A DNA stretch of 64,000 nucleotides from Nocardia cyriacigeorgica (GCF_005863245.1 NZ_VBUT01000003.1:496001-560000), one strand, 5' to 3'. Shown: positions 37,235 through 46,820, numbered from the stretch's first letter. Numbers and translations: made by a program. The notes: generated from the sequence alone by a model not told the origin.

Positions 37235-37903
37235 TCAGTCGAGTTCCCAGGTGACCCGCAGGTCGGCGGCGAGTTCGGACTCGCCGAGTTCCACGGACAC
37301 CGGCGCCGCGGCGTAGGCGATTTCGGTGGCGCCGCGCATCCGCGGCCGGGGAACCGGGACCGACGCGGACGTGTTCTCGGTGATCTCGACGACGGCACCG
37401 AGGGCGCGGCCGGCGCGGGCGGCGTACTGCTCGGCCTTGGCTTTCGCGTCGTCCCAGGCCGCGTCGCGGGCGGCGCCGAGCACGGCTGCGGGGTCGGCGA
37501 CGGTGAGTTCGAGGCCGCCGAGGCGCACATCGTCGCCGCCGGCGTCCACACAGTGCGCGATGACGGTGGCCGGGCCGGGATCGGCGTCCTCGCCGATCTC
37601 GCGCAGGGTGATCGTCAACGAGGTGGTGGCCAGATAGCCGGTGACCTTGTTGCCGCCGCCCTCCACCCAGACGGTCTCGGCCCGCACCGACAGCCCGCTG
37701 GTGGCGATGTCTGTACTCGGCACGCCGTAGGAGCGCAGCGAGTCGGTGACCGCGGAGACCCGCTCACCGGCGCGGCCGTAGGCCAGGGCCACCTTGCTTG
37801 CGCGGCTTTCCACCGACAGGGTGACGCGCATCAGGTCGGGGGTCGCGCGGACGGTCCCGTGACCGAATGTGGTGACCGCGCCCGACGCCTTCTTCTTGCC
37901 CAC
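37235..37903 (-). CDS. SIMPL/DUF541 domain protein
   Basis: A 222-residue protein with the SIMPL domain (DUF541): VTTFGHGTVRATPDLMRVTLSVESRA at the start, the alternating AYGRAGERVSAVTDSLRSYGV helix, and DAAWDDAKAKAEQYAARAGRALG near 165. No signal peptide is visible, whereas many SIMPL proteins are periplasmic. AGGAG (37909-37913 on this strand) supports the GTG at 37903 rather than the ATG twelve codons upstream. The function is unknown; the family occurs near membrane-stress genes. Confidence 0.82.
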   Translation of the reverse strand: MGKKKASGAVTTFGHGTVRATPDLMRVTLSVESRASKVALAYGRAGERVSAVTDSLRSYGVPSTDIATSGLSVRAETVWVEGGGNKVTGYLATTSLTITLREIGEDADPGPATVIAHCVDAGGDDVRLGGLELTVADPAAVLGAARDAAWDDAKAKAEQYAARAGRALGAVVEITENTSASVPVPRPRMRGATEIAYAAAPVSVELGESELAADLRVTWELD

Positions 37904-38085
37904 GGGTTCTCCTGTCCTCGACTGTTCGCGCCCGCCCACGAGCCCACTCTAAGCTGGGCATCGTATGTCGAGTCTCACATTCACCGGCCATGTCCGCTGG
38001 TGGGGCTCCGTCGTCGTGTGAGGCACACAGCGTGGCTCCGTAGACTGATCGGATCAGATGCGCTATCCGGAGGGAGCGAGTTCAG

Positions 38086-39981
38086 GTGGGAATGCTTTCC
38101 CGGGTCGACACGCCCGAAGACCTGCGGCAGCTGACGGTGCCGCAGCTGCGCGAGCTGGCGGCGGATATCCGTGAGTTCCTGGTCCGCAAGGTCGCGGTCA
38201 CCGGCGGTCACCTCGGCCCCAACCTCGGCGTGGTCGAGCTGACCATCGCGCTGCACCGGGTCTTCGACTCGCCCGCCGACCCACTGATCTTCGACACCGG
38301 CCATCAGGCCTACGTGCACAAGATCCTCACCGGACGCAAAGACCAGTTCGACACCCTGCGCACCCAGGGCGGCCTGTCCGGCTACCCGAGCCGCGCCGAG
38401 AGCGCACACGACTGGGTGGAGTCCTCGCATGCCTCGGCTGCCCTGTCCTACGCCGACGGCCTGGCCAAGGCGTTCGCGCTGTCGGCCCAGGACCGGCATG
38501 TGGTGGCGGTGGTCGGTGACGGCGCGCTCACCGGCGGCATGTGCTGGGAAGCGCTGAACAATATCGCCGCCGCACCCGACAGGCCGGTGGTCATCGTCGT
38601 CAACGACAACGGCCGCTCCTATGCCCCCACCATCGGCGGGCTGGCCCAGCGGCTCACCGCGCTGCGCACCCAGCCGGCCTACGAACACGCGCTCGACGCC
38701 GGCCGCAGGCTGCTCAAGAGCATCCCGCGGGTGGGCGATTCGGCGTATTCGATGATGCACGCGGTGAAAGCGGGCATCAAGGACGCGGTCAGCCCGCAGG
38801 AGCTGTTCAGCGATCTCGGCCTCAAATACGTCGGCCCGGTCGACGGGCACGATATCGGCGCGCTGGAAGGTGCGCTGCGCCACGCCAAGGATTTCGGCGG
38901 TCCGGTGGTGGTGCACGCCGTCACCCAGAAGGGTCGCGGCTTCGAACCGGCCGAGAACCACGAGGCCGATCAGATGCACGCCTGCGGGCCGATCGACCCG
39001 CTGACCGGTGAGCCGGTGGGCAGCAGCAAGGCCAAGGATTGGACCTCGGTGTTCTCGGCGGAGCTGATCGAGCACGCGCAGCGCCGCGACGACATCGTTG
39101 CCATCACCGCGGCCATGCCCGGCCCGACCGGTCTGGCCGCCTTCGGTGAGCGATTCCCGGAGCGCATGTTCGATGTGGGCATCGCCGAGCAGCACGCGGT
39201 GGCTTCGGCGGCCGGTCTCGCGCTCGGCGGCATGCATCCGGTGGTCGCCATCTACTCGACGTTCCTCAACCGGGCCTTCGATCAGCTGCTGATGGATGTC
39301 GCGCTGCTGAAGCAGCCGGTCACCCTGGTGCTGGATCGTGCGGGCATCACCGGCTCCGACGGTGCGAGCCACAACGGGATGTGGGATCTGTCGGTGCTCG
39401 GCATCGTGCCCGGTATGCGGGTCGCTGCGCCGCGCGACGCCGTCACCCTGCGCGAGGAGCTGGGCGAGGCGCTGGCCGTCACCGACGGTCCCACCGCGCT
39501 GCGTTTCCCGAAAGGCAGTGTGATCGAAGAGATCACGGCCGTGGAGCGGCTCGACGGTGTCGATGTGCTGCGTCTGCCCGACGGCGACGGCACCGCCCGC
39601 ACCCAGCACGGTGACGTCCTGCTGGTGGCGGTCGGCTCCTTCGCATCCATGGCCGTGGAGGTCGCCGAACTCCTGGCGCCGGAAGGTATTTCGGTCACCG
39701 TCATCGACCCGCGCTGGGTGCTGCCGGTCTCCGACACCATCGTCAAGCTGGCCGAGAACTACCGCATGGTGGTCACCGTCGAGGACAGCGGCCTGCACGG
39801 CGGCATCGGCTCCAGCGTCTCGGCCCGCCTGCGCACCGCGGGCGTCGACGTCCCCACCCGCGATATCGGTGTCCCGCAACAGTTCCTGGACCACGGCACC
39901 GTCGCCCAGGTCCGCCAGGAGCTGGGTCTGACCGCCCCCGACATCGCCCGCCGCATCGCGGGCTGGGTCGACGCGGGCTGA
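38086..39981 (+). CDS. dxs: 1-deoxy-D-xylulose-5-phosphate synthase
   Basis: First enzyme of the non-mevalonate isoprenoid pathway, joining pyruvate and glyceraldehyde-3-phosphate with thiamine diphosphate. The 631-residue protein has the expected HxxxH-free start [16 protein letters not shown], the TPP motif [17 protein letters not shown], a catalytic Glu in VGIAEQHAV, and the pyrimidine-domain [13 protein letters not shown]. The C-terminal domain ends in [19 protein letters not shown] at 38069-38076 serves the GTG at 38086; an ATG two codons on is the alternative. Synteny matches Rv2682c (dxs1). Confidence 0.97.
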   Translation: MGMLSRVDTPEDLRQLTVPQLRELAADIREFLVRKVAVTGGHLGPNLGVVELTIALHRVFDSPADPLIFDTGHQAYVHKILTGRKDQFDTLRTQGGLSGYPSRAESAHDWVESSHASAALSYADGLAKAFALSAQDRHVVAVVGDGALTGGMCWEALNNIAAAPDRPVVIVVNDNGRSYAPTIGGLAQRLTALRTQPAYEHALDAGRRLLKSIPRVGDSAYSMMHAVKAGIKDAVSPQELFSDLGLKYVGPVDGHDIGALEGALRHAKDFGGPVVVHAVTQKGRGFEPAENHEADQMHACGPIDPLTGEPVGSSKAKDWTSVFSAELIEHAQRRDDIVAITAAMPGPTGLAAFGERFPERMFDVGIAEQHAVASAAGLALGGMHPVVAIYSTFLNRAFDQLLMDVALLKQPVTLVLDRAGITGSDGASHNGMWDLSVLGIVPGMRVAAPRDAVTLREELGEALAVTDGPTALRFPKGSVIEEITAVERLDGVDVLRLPDGDGTARTQHGDVLLVAVGSFASMAVEVAELLAPEGISVTVIDPRWVLPVSDTIVKLAENYRMVVTVEDSGLHGGIGSSVSARLRTAGVDVPTRDIGVPQQFLDHGTVAQVRQELGLTAPDIARRIAGWVDAG

Positions 39982-40009
39982 GCCCGGCATCGGTCGGCTC
40001 AGGTCGTCT

Positions 40010-41350
40010 CTAGCCAGCTGCCTCGGCGGCCGAATCGTCGGTGACGATGAGCGCGACGGTCAGGCGCGGCACCGCCAGTTCGCGCTGCCAGGGCCGCGCG
40101 CCCGCGGAGCGGAGGAATTCGTCGATCTGTTTGCCGAGTTCGGTGGCCGAATCGGGGCCGAAGTCGTAGCTGGGGAGCCCGTCCCAGCACAGCCGCCGCA
40201 CCACGTCCGGGGTCAGCAGGTTCTCCACCGGGACCAGCACCTCGGTCGACAGCTCGCCCATGGCCGCACGGGCGCGGTTCAGGCGGGCAGCGGCCACCGG
40301 GTCGCGCCGCTCCCAGCGATTGACCGGCGGGGGCCCGTCGTAGGGCTGCGACAGCGGCGGTAGCTCGGTATCGGGCAGCGCCCTGGCGCGTTCGACGGCG
40401 CCGAGCCATTCGCGTGAATACCGGCGCTGGCGCGGCCCGCCGAACACGGGGAGTTCGCGCAGTTGGGCGATGGTGCGCGGTTCGGCGTTGGCGGCGGCGA
40501 TGATGGCGGAATCGGGCAGGATGCGCGAGGGCGCGATATCGCGCTGCCGCGCCAGTTCGTCGCGGGTGGTCCACAGTTCGCGCACCGTCGCCAGCTGACG
40601 TGCCCGCCGCAGGGTGTGGATGCCGGAGGTGCGCCGCCAGCGGTCGGCCTTGGGCGCCGCGGGCTCGGCGAGCCGGACATGCTCGAATTCCTGTGCCGCC
40701 CATTCGGTTTTGCCTTGCTGATGCAGGGCGATCGCCACCGCCTCGCGTAGCTCGAGCAGTAGCTCCACATCGAGGGCCGCGTAGTTCAGCCAGGCCTCCG
40801 GCAGCGGCCGGGTCGACCAGTCCGCGGCGCCGTGGCCCTTGCGCAGCGCCCGCCCGAGCAGCCGCTCGACCATGGCCGCGAGCCCGACCCGGTCGAACCC
40901 GGCCAGGCGCCCGCCCAGCTCGGTGTCGAACAGGGCCGCAGGCCGCAACCCCAGCTCGGCGAGCCCGGGCAGATCCTGGTCGGCCGAGTGCAGCACCCAT
41001 TCGAGGTCGTTGATCGCCTCGGCCAGCGGTGCCAGATCATCGGCCACCGGAATCGGGTCGATCAGGAAGGTGCCCGCCCCGGCGCGGCGCAGCTGGATCA
41101 GGTAGGCGCGGGCCGAATAGCGGAAACCGGAGGCGCGCTCGGCGTCCACGGCCAGCGGGCCGGTGCCCGCGGCGATCCGGGCGGCGGCCTCGGCGATCTC
41201 GGCGGCGGTGCTGAGCACCGGCGGGACACCGTCGGCCGGGACGAGCAGCGGTACCGCGGTCTCCGTATCGGCGTCCGCCGAGACCTGCGTGGTCGTACTG
41301 TCCGTCTCGCCGCTCCCCAAGGCGCGGCCGGGCCCGTCTGCTTCCGGCAT
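40010..41350 (-). CDS. RNase D-like 3'-5' exonuclease with HRDC domain
   Basis: A 446-residue DEDDy exonuclease. Exo I has VDAERA (Asp-x-Glu), Exo II is around LHSADQDLPGL, and Exo III is NYAALDVELLLELRE (Tyr-x3-Asp). The HRDC domain (about 245-325) holds the typical LARQRDIAPSRILPDSAI. A helical C-terminal domain of ~120 residues ends the protein. This matches actinobacterial RNase D-like proteins (Rv2681 at this place). It likely trims structured RNA such as tRNA or rRNA 3' ends. The ATG at 41350 is chosen; the open frame reaches 41476. Confidence 0.9.
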   Translation of the reverse strand: MPEADGPGRALGSGETDSTTTQVSADADTETAVPLLVPADGVPPVLSTAAEIAEAAARIAAGTGPLAVDAERASGFRYSARAYLIQLRRAGAGTFLIDPIPVADDLAPLAEAINDLEWVLHSADQDLPGLAELGLRPAALFDTELGGRLAGFDRVGLAAMVERLLGRALRKGHGAADWSTRPLPEAWLNYAALDVELLLELREAVAIALHQQGKTEWAAQEFEHVRLAEPAAPKADRWRRTSGIHTLRRARQLATVRELWTTRDELARQRDIAPSRILPDSAIIAAANAEPRTIAQLRELPVFGGPRQRRYSREWLGAVERARALPDTELPPLSQPYDGPPPVNRWERRDPVAAARLNRARAAMGELSTEVLVPVENLLTPDVVRRLCWDGLPSYDFGPDSATELGKQIDEFLRSAGARPWQRELAVPRLTVALIVTDDSAAEAAG

Positions 41351-41372
41351 AGAGGTGAACTCTACGTGGCGC

Positions 41373-42011
41373 TCAGCTGTGATCGTTATTGGTGTACGAC
41401 TGTGGCCGCAAATCTGTGATACCGGCGGGTGGCAGCCCGGCGGCGAAGGCCAGCACCTCACCGAAGGCTTCCACATGGGGACGCATCTCGGTGGTCATCG
41501 CGGTCCAGGAGGCGCGCAGCTCCAGTTGGTGGGCGCGCGGCGGGCCCGCGATATCGCCGTAACGGACCGAACTGGTGGAGGTGACGGTGCCGCCGAGCGC
41601 GGTGAACGGCTCGCCACGCGATTCCAGCGCGTCCACCAGCCAGCTCCACGCCACCTCGGGCAGCAGCGGGTCGGTGGCCAGGGCGGCGTCGATATCGGCC
41701 TGGATGTAGGCGACCAGCCGGAAGGTGCCGTGCCAGGCTTCGTCGCCCTCGGGATCGTGCAGCAGGATCAGCCTGCCGAACGCGTCACCCTCGGAGTCGA
41801 TCGGCACGACGCCGGTCTCGGGATGTTTGACCTCGGCCCCGAGCGCGTAGGAATACGGTGCCAGCCGTTGCGGCGGGCGGATAGGGGCCAGCTCGATCCG
41901 GGGATGCACTGATGCGGTGCCCATCGCCTCGACCGCGGCACGAAAGGAAGCTGGTTCGCCGTCGGAGCCCTCGGTCGATGCGGCGCCGTCGCGGTAGTCG
42001 AGCGGTGTCAC
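41373..42011 (-). CDS. DUF3000 family protein
   Basis: A 212-residue cytosolic protein of unknown function, restricted to actinobacteria (Rv2680 in M. tuberculosis). The family markers are FRAAVEAMGTASVHPRIEL, PQRLAPYSYALGAEV and WSWLVDALESRGEPFTALGGTVT. A GTG at 42011 starts it (MTPLDY); the frame continues upstream on the strand opposite hemE without similarity. It is separated from the RNase D gene by 22 bases and is probably co-transcribed with it; the gene pair is conserved in mycobacteria. It is divergent from hemE. Confidence 0.88.
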   Translation of the reverse strand: MTPLDYRDGAASTEGSDGEPASFRAAVEAMGTASVHPRIELAPIRPPQRLAPYSYALGAEVKHPETGVVPIDSEGDAFGRLILLHDPEGDEAWHGTFRLVAYIQADIDAALATDPLLPEVAWSWLVDALESRGEPFTALGGTVTSTSSVRYGDIAGPPRAHQLELRASWTAMTTEMRPHVEAFGEVLAFAAGLPPAGITDLRPQSYTNNDHS

Positions 42012-42095
42012 GAGAGGTGACGGTAGACCTACCGTCCCCGGCGCAGTCGGAGGCGCGCCGCTGAGGGGCGGGTGGACCCGCCTACGATGACGATG

Positions 42096-43151
42096 GTGAG
42101 CACACAGACGCGCCGCCGGTTGACCGATGCCCCCTTCCTGGCCGCCGCCACCGGCGGCGAGCCGAGCAGGCGCCCGGTGTGGTTCATGCGCCAAGCCGGC
42201 CGGTCGCTGCCGGAGTACCGGGAGCTGCGCGCGGGCATCGGCATGCTGGAGTCCTGTTTCGATCCGGAATTGGTCTGCGAGATCACCATGCAGCCGATCC
42301 GCCGTCACGGTGTGGACGCGGCAATCCTGTTCTCCGACATCGTCGTTCCGCTCAAGGCGGCCGGCATCGACCTCGACATCGTGCCCGGCGTCGGCCCGGT
42401 GGTCGCCGCGCCGGTACGAACCACCGCCGACGTGCGTGCGCTGCCGCGGCTGCGGCCGGAGGAGGTCGGCGCCGTCACCGACGGCATCGGGCTGCTGCTG
42501 GACGCGCTCGGGCAGACGCCGCTGATCGGGTTCGCCGGCGCCCCGTTCACGCTGGCGTCGTACCTGGTCGAGGGCGGTCCGAGCAAGCATCACGAGCGCA
42601 CCAAGGCGATGATGCACGCCGATCCGCAAACCTGGCACGAGCTGCTGGGCGTGCTCACCGACATCACCATCGCCTTCTTGCAGGCCCAGCTCGCGGCCGG
42701 GGTCGATGCGGTGCAGGTGTTCGACTCGTGGGCCGGCGCGCTCTCGCAGGCCGATTACCGCAGGTTCGTGCTGCCGCATTCGGAGCGGGTGTTCGCCGAG
42801 GTCGCCGCGGCCGGGGTGCCGCGCATCCACTTCGGGGTGGGCACCGGTGAACTGCTCGGGGCGATGGGCGAGGCGGGCGCCGACGTGGTCGGGGTGGACT
42901 GGCGGGTGCCGTTGACCGAGGCGGTGCGCCGGGTCGGTCCAGGAAAAGCGTTGCAGGGCAACCTGGATCCGGCGATCCTGTTCGCCGGCTGGGACGCGGT
43001 GGAGGCCGAGGCCCGCAGGATCGCCCGCGAGGCCGACGAGGCGATCACCCTCGGCGCCACCGGCCATATCTTCAACCTCGGCCACGGGGTGCTGCCCGAT
43101 ACCGATCCGGGTGTCATCACCGCGCTGGTGGAACTCGTCCACAGCCTGTGA
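42096..43151 (+). CDS. hemE: Uroporphyrinogen decarboxylase
   Basis: Decarboxylates uroporphyrinogen III to coproporphyrinogen III. The 351-residue protein has the N-terminal [14 protein letters not shown] (Arg residues bind substrate carboxylates), [12 protein letters not shown] with the catalytic Asp, [16 protein letters not shown] in the middle and FNLGHGVLP near the C-terminus. Several starts are possible (GTG 42072, ATG 42087, ATG 42093, GTG 42096); the last matches the usual family start MST. A stem-loop follows directly. Unlike the mycobacterial order, hemY/cgoX is not next but 3.9 kb away. Confidence 0.95.
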   Translation: MSTQTRRRLTDAPFLAAATGGEPSRRPVWFMRQAGRSLPEYRELRAGIGMLESCFDPELVCEITMQPIRRHGVDAAILFSDIVVPLKAAGIDLDIVPGVGPVVAAPVRTTADVRALPRLRPEEVGAVTDGIGLLLDALGQTPLIGFAGAPFTLASYLVEGGPSKHHERTKAMMHADPQTWHELLGVLTDITIAFLQAQLAAGVDAVQVFDSWAGALSQADYRRFVLPHSERVFAEVAAAGVPRIHFGVGTGELLGAMGEAGADVVGVDWRVPLTEAVRRVGPGKALQGNLDPAILFAGWDAVEAEARRIAREADEAITLGATGHIFNLGHGVLPDTDPGVITALVELVHSL

Positions 43152-43157
43152 TGTCCG

Positions 43158-43197
43158 CCGCATCCGTGCGCGGTGAAATCGCCGCGCACGCGTGCGG
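43158..43197 (+). terminator. Terminator after hemE
   Basis: A hairpin made of CCGCA (43158-43162) and GTGCGCGG (43166-43173) pairs with CCGCGCAC (43182-43189) and TGCGG (43193-43197), with a 3x3 internal loop. It begins six bases after the hemE stop. Confidence 0.6.
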
Positions 43198-43319
43198 AAT
43201 ATGTTTCCGAACTACCGATTCCGTGGTGTCGCAATAATTTCTGAATGCTGTCGTTGCGTCACCGCATGCCTTTTCCGTGGTCGAAAAACCGCACGAAATC
43301 GGGTAATTAAGAACACCCG

Positions 43320-43337
43320 CCAGAAATTGGTTTCCGG
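43320..43337. promoter_or_regulatory. Candidate NsrR operator upstream of nsrR-hmp
   Basis: CCAGAAA and TTTCCGG flank TTGG, giving 7-bp arms with one mismatch. It lies 27 bases before the nsrR start in a stretch (43195-43340) that is unusually AT-rich. An autoregulatory NsrR site is expected here; the match to a known NsrR consensus was not tested. Confidence 0.35.
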
Positions 43338-43364
43338 GACCGGAGCCTCGGTAGCTTCGATGGC

Positions 43365-43838
43365 ATGCAGCTGACTCGCTTCACCGATATCGGGCTCAGG
43401 ACCCTGATGCGGTTGGCGGTGAGTGACGGCGATGATCACCGGGTGACCACCCGGCTGATCGCGCGCCAGGTCAACGCATCCGAACACCACGTGTCGAAGG
43501 CCGTGTCGCGGCTGGTGGACCTGGGCTTGGTGCAGGCGCAGCGTGGTCGGTCCGGTGGACTGTTCATCACCGAGGCCGGCCGCGCCGCGTCGGTCGGCAC
43601 GCTGGTGCGGGCGCTGGAAAACGATCGTGAGGTCGTGCTCTGCGAGGGGGATCATCCCTGCCCGCTGGCCGGTTCCTGCCGATTGCGGAGAATTCTCGCC
43701 GACGCCAAGGAAGCGTTCTATCGGGAATTGGACCGATACACCGTCACCGATCTCGTCACCGGGCCGACGGTCGAATTGCTGCATCTGCTCACCATCGGAT
43801 CGGTGAGCGGTAGTTCCGATGTGGAGGAAAGCCAGTGA
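43365..43838 (+). CDS. nsrR: NsrR-type Rrf2 repressor, nitric-oxide-sensing Fe-S protein
   Basis: A 157-residue Rrf2 regulator with a winged helix (about 1-75, ARQVNASEHHVSKAVSRLVDLGLV) and three cluster cysteines spaced C-x5-C-x5-C at 93, 99 and 105. These are the same numbers as in the 4Fe-4S NsrR of Streptomyces coelicolor. NO destroys the cluster and releases DNA. Its stop codon overlaps the GTG start of hmp by four bases, so it controls its own operon. ATG at 43365 (MQLTRFTD). Confidence 0.93.
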   Translation: MQLTRFTDIGLRTLMRLAVSDGDDHRVTTRLIARQVNASEHHVSKAVSRLVDLGLVQAQRGRSGGLFITEAGRAASVGTLVRALENDREVVLCEGDHPCPLAGSCRLRRILADAKEAFYRELDRYTVTDLVTGPTVELLHLLTIGSVSGSSDVEESQ

Positions 43839-45076
43839 ACACCGACAGCGTCGTCCGTGCCGAACCCGAACTCGAAGCGCAGTACGCCGAAACAATCCGC
43901 GCCACCCTGCCTCTGGTCGGCGCCCATATCGACGAGATCACCACCGTCTTCTACCGGCGGCTGTTCGGCAATCATCCCGAACTGATCCGTGACCTGTTCA
44001 ATCGTGGCAACCAGGCCCAGGGGTCTCAGCAACGTGCCCTCGCCGCCTCGGTGGCGTCCTTCGCCACCTACCTGGTGGATCCGGCGCTGCCGCATCCGGC
44101 GGCGATGCTGTCGCGGATCGGGCACAAGCACGCCTCCCTCGGCATCACCGCCGACCAGTACCAGGTGGTGCACGACAACCTGTTCGCCGCCATAGTCGAG
44201 GTGCTCGGCGCCGACGTGGTGACAGCGCCGGTGGCGGCGGCCTGGGACCGCGTCTACTGGTTGATGGCGGATGCGCTGATCGACCTGGAGAAGCAGCTCT
44301 ACGTATCGGCGGGCGTCGAACCCGGTGACGTGTTCCGGGAGGCGGTGGTGGTGGCGCGCGACGACGACCCGGCCGGTGCCGGGGTCTTCACCGTCGAATC
44401 GGCCGATCCGGCCCGCCCGTTCCCGGAATTCCTGCCGGGCCAATATGTTTCGGTCGGCGTGCGGTTGCCCGACGGTGCGCGCCAGCTCCGCCAGTACAGC
44501 CTGGTGAACAACCCGGGTGAAGGAAAGCTTGCGTTCGCGGTCAAGCGGGTGGAAGCCGTCGCGGATTGCCCCGCTGGTGAGGTGTCGAGCTGGTTGCACG
44601 ACCACCTCGCGACGGGCGACCGGCTCGAGATCACCCTGCCCTTCGGCGACCTGACCATCGACACCGACGCCACCACGCCCCTGGTCCTCATCTCCGCCGG
44701 CATCGGCATCACCCCGATGATCGGCGCCCTCGAATACCTCGCCGCCCACGCATCGACCCGGACGATCCTGGTCCTGCACGCCGACCGCACCCCACGCACC
44801 CACCCGCTGCTCGACCGCATGCGCACTCTCGTCGACCGCCTCGACTCGGCCGACCTCGAACTCTGGTACCAGGATGACGCGGGCGAGGCCCATCAGGGAC
44901 TGCTCGACCTGTCGGAGACGACCCTCCCGGCCGGCGCCGACATCTACGTCTGCGGCGCCGACGGTTTCCTCGACGCGGTCCGCGCACAACTAGCGGCAGC
45001 GGGTGTCCCGGGTGAGCGTGTGCACATCGAGCAATTCACTCCGACCGACTGGCGCACGGGCGTATGCCCTGTGTGA
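43835..45076 (+). CDS. hmp: Flavohaemoprotein, nitric oxide dioxygenase
   Basis: Converts NO to nitrate with O2 and NAD(P)H. The 413-residue protein has a globin domain (about 1-150, FYRRLFGNHPEL near 39, proximal His99 in GHKHASLGI). The FAD domain follows (about 160-265, RQYSLVN at the flavin site) and then the NAD domain (LISAGIGITPMIGALEYL from about 288). The C-terminal IEQFTP is typical. It is read with nsrR, which represses it until NO is present. This NO-defence pair sits between hemE and cgoX, where mycobacteria have nothing. Confidence 0.95.
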   Translation: MNTDSVVRAEPELEAQYAETIRATLPLVGAHIDEITTVFYRRLFGNHPELIRDLFNRGNQAQGSQQRALAASVASFATYLVDPALPHPAAMLSRIGHKHASLGITADQYQVVHDNLFAAIVEVLGADVVTAPVAAAWDRVYWLMADALIDLEKQLYVSAGVEPGDVFREAVVVARDDDPAGAGVFTVESADPARPFPEFLPGQYVSVGVRLPDGARQLRQYSLVNNPGEGKLAFAVKRVEAVADCPAGEVSSWLHDHLATGDRLEITLPFGDLTIDTDATTPLVLISAGIGITPMIGALEYLAAHASTRTILVLHADRTPRTHPLLDRMRTLVDRLDSADLELWYQDDAGEAHQGLLDLSETTLPAGADIYVCGADGFLDAVRAQLAAAGVPGERVHIEQFTPTDWRTGVCPV

Positions 45077-45117
45077 GGTGCATCCCGGCTCCCGGAGACA
45101 GGTGACATCGCATGGGA

Positions 45118-45157
45118 AAGCCCCTGACCTCCCGGTGTTGTGGGAGGCCAGGGGCTT
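45118..45157. terminator. Bidirectional terminator between hmp and the DUF397 gene
   Basis: A 16-base arm (45118-45133, starting AAGCCCCTG) pairs with 45142-45157 around eight bases, with one A-C mismatch. The stem ends in AAG/CTT, so each strand carries a short U run. Confidence 0.75.
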
Positions 45158-45168
45158 CGCTGGGATGG

Positions 45169-45375
45169 TCAGTACCGGTTGAACGTGCCGTTTCGGGTGG
45201 CGGAGAGGAACGCATCCCATTCGGCGGGGGAGAAGATCAGCGCGGGACCGGTCGGGTTTTTCGAGTCACGGACGCCGACGGCCCCCACATCCAGGTGCGC
45301 GACCTCCACGCACTCGTTCGGTCCGGTACTGCGTCGAGACTTGAACCACTGTGCGTTGGACAGATCAACGTCCAT
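45169..45375 (-). CDS. DUF397 family protein
   Basis: A 68-residue protein with the DUF397 pattern: WFKSRRSTGPNECVEVA, VGVRDSKNPTGPALIF and a final EWDAFLSATRNG. Such genes are almost always next to an XRE regulator with a DUF5753 domain, as here; the start lies 11 bases inside the regulator gene. In Streptomyces (the whiJ locus is the studied case) the DUF397 partner is thought to relieve the DNA-binding activity of the regulator, and such pairs have been compared to toxin-antitoxin modules. ATG at 45375. Confidence 0.9.
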   Translation of the reverse strand: MDVDLSNAQWFKSRRSTGPNECVEVAHLDVGAVGVRDSKNPTGPALIFSPAEWDAFLSATRNGTFNRY

Positions 45376-46240
45376 TGTCGTACTCCCTTGCCAATTCTCG
45401 TAGAAATCGCTTGCTGTCCGTGGGAGAAAGCGCCGCACGGTGAAGCATCAACACCGCCTCCCGATACTGCTGCACGGCGTCGGGTCGGTCGTAATACAGG
45501 TTGCCGCGGAATCCCTCAACGAAGACAGTCGGCGGCTCGGAGACCGCCTTGTCGAACTCCAGCACGACGAACGGACCGGGGGCAAGGCCGAGCGGATACC
45601 CCCGCACGAACGGAAGGACCTGGACGGTCACATTGGGCGGCGCATCGGCAAGGTACCTCAGTTGCCGTGCCATCACCCGGCCGTTGCCGACGACGCGCCT
45701 CAGTACGGCTTCGTCGACGATCAGGTCCACCGCGACGGGGTTCCTCTTGCGGGTATAGATGCGCTGCCGGTTCAGCTTGATCTGGATTCGCTGATCGCGG
45801 TCTTCGGATGAGGCGTTCGGGCGGAAGTTCGTGTCCAGCGCCTTGGCATACGCGGCGGTTTGGAAGAGTCCGGGACAAATGTCCGGCCGGAAGATTGTGA
45901 GCTTGCCGGCTGCTCGCTCGAGGCCGACGTAAAGCCGGAAGTCCTCGCGAATGTCCAGGTCGAATTCGTTCCACCACCGCCCGTCTTCGCTGTCGGCCGC
46001 AACTCTCGCCAACTCGAGCATGTCATCGAGTTCATCGAGTGCATCGAACAGCTCGCACAGGGCGCGCACGTCGACCAGTCGAATACGGGGGGTTTCGCCC
46101 ATCTCGAGACGCTGGAGTGTTCCAGCACCCCGTTCGATGTGTCGGGCTGCATCGACGATGGACATCCCGGCTTGCAGTCGAAGCTCCCGGAGCTTTCGGC
46201 CGAGGTGTCGGCGCGCAAGTGTTGTAGGTGCCTTACGCAT
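45365..46240 (-). CDS. XRE-family regulator with DUF5753 domain (WhiJ-like)
   Basis: A 291-residue regulator. The helix-turn-helix is at about 8-65 (LRELRLQAGMSIVDAARHIERGAGTLQRLE, a landmark beginning near 16). DUF5753 occupies about 95-285 (FRPDICPGLFQTAAYAKALD, then VLPFVRGYPLGLAPGPFVVLEF). This architecture is expanded in streptomycetes and nocardiae and regulates development and antibiotic production in the former. The ATG at 46240 is used (MRKAPTTL). The gene overlaps the DUF397 gene, and a small gene lies divergently beyond a 370-base gap. Confidence 0.9.
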   Translation of the reverse strand: MRKAPTTLARRHLGRKLRELRLQAGMSIVDAARHIERGAGTLQRLEMGETPRIRLVDVRALCELFDALDELDDMLELARVAADSEDGRWWNEFDLDIREDFRLYVGLERAAGKLTIFRPDICPGLFQTAAYAKALDTNFRPNASSEDRDQRIQIKLNRQRIYTRKRNPVAVDLIVDEAVLRRVVGNGRVMARQLRYLADAPPNVTVQVLPFVRGYPLGLAPGPFVVLEFDKAVSEPPTVFVEGFRGNLYYDRPDAVQQYREAVLMLHRAALSPTDSKRFLRELAREYDNGR

Positions 46241-46610
46241 CATCGCCACCCACAACCCTGGTGGTTCGCGAGCGCGCGGTGGGTGGCATGAGCGGCTGCG
46301 GTGGGTGAGTCCCTCGCTCTAACTGATCGTGCATCGTTTTGTGTTCTCCGAGTGTTCGCTGGGAAAACGGGTCGATCCGGGTGGATCACCCGTCAACGCA
46401 TACGCCGAGGCGAGGCCTCGGTGTTGGCTACCGATGCATCCGGTAGCCGGAAACCTCGAAGGGACAACGGGACAGCTCGGAACCCTCACCCCTTCGGAAC
46501 ACCTGGGAAACACGCTGGAGTCGTCGCCCCCGGGTGGCCGGCCGCCCCTGCCATGGCCTGGCTACCGGATGCTCCCACAGTTCGCATCACGCCACGCGAG
46601 GAACGAACGG
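46241..46610. other. Intergenic region between XRE regulator and divergent small gene
   Basis: No gene is supported in these 370 bases. The region must hold the promoters of both flanking genes and is the likely binding site of the XRE regulator. GAGGA (46599-46603) precedes the ATG at 46611. No convincing palindrome was recognised by eye. Confidence 0.35.
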
Positions 46611-46820
46611 ATGAATTCGATGAACGACTATGACCTGCAACTGGAACCGTGGATCGGGCACGCGCCACTGCCCGTCATGGATACCCGCACCGCACATCTG
46701 GTGATGCAGAAGCACATCCGCTGCCTGATTACGAACTGCCGGATCAAGCATCAGGCGCGGTTATGCTTGATCGAGGCCGGCAAGCTCGTGCCCGCCGATT
46801 TCCCTCATGTCGGGAGCTGA
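46611..46820 (+). CDS. Small hypothetical protein of the XRE/DUF397 locus
   Basis: A 69-residue protein without a named family. The C-terminal half has a Cys pair and helix of the form IRCLITNCRIKHQARLCLIEAGKLVPA (residues 37-63, shown as a landmark only), a pattern seen in small actinobacterial proteins near DUF397/XRE genes. No signal peptide or membrane segment is visible. The start is at ATG 46611; a second ATG is three codons later. It is divergent from the XRE gene and may be its regulatory target or third module member. The function is unknown. Confidence 0.6.
   Translation: MNSMNDYDLQLEPWIGHAPLPVMDTRTAHLVMQKHIRCLITNCRIKHQARLCLIEAGKLVPADFPHVGS

Noticed and set aside
37981..39990. 669-codon open frame on the minus strand opposite dxs
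   Set aside because: It has the same composition bias and no recognisable motif, and dxs on the other strand is unambiguous.
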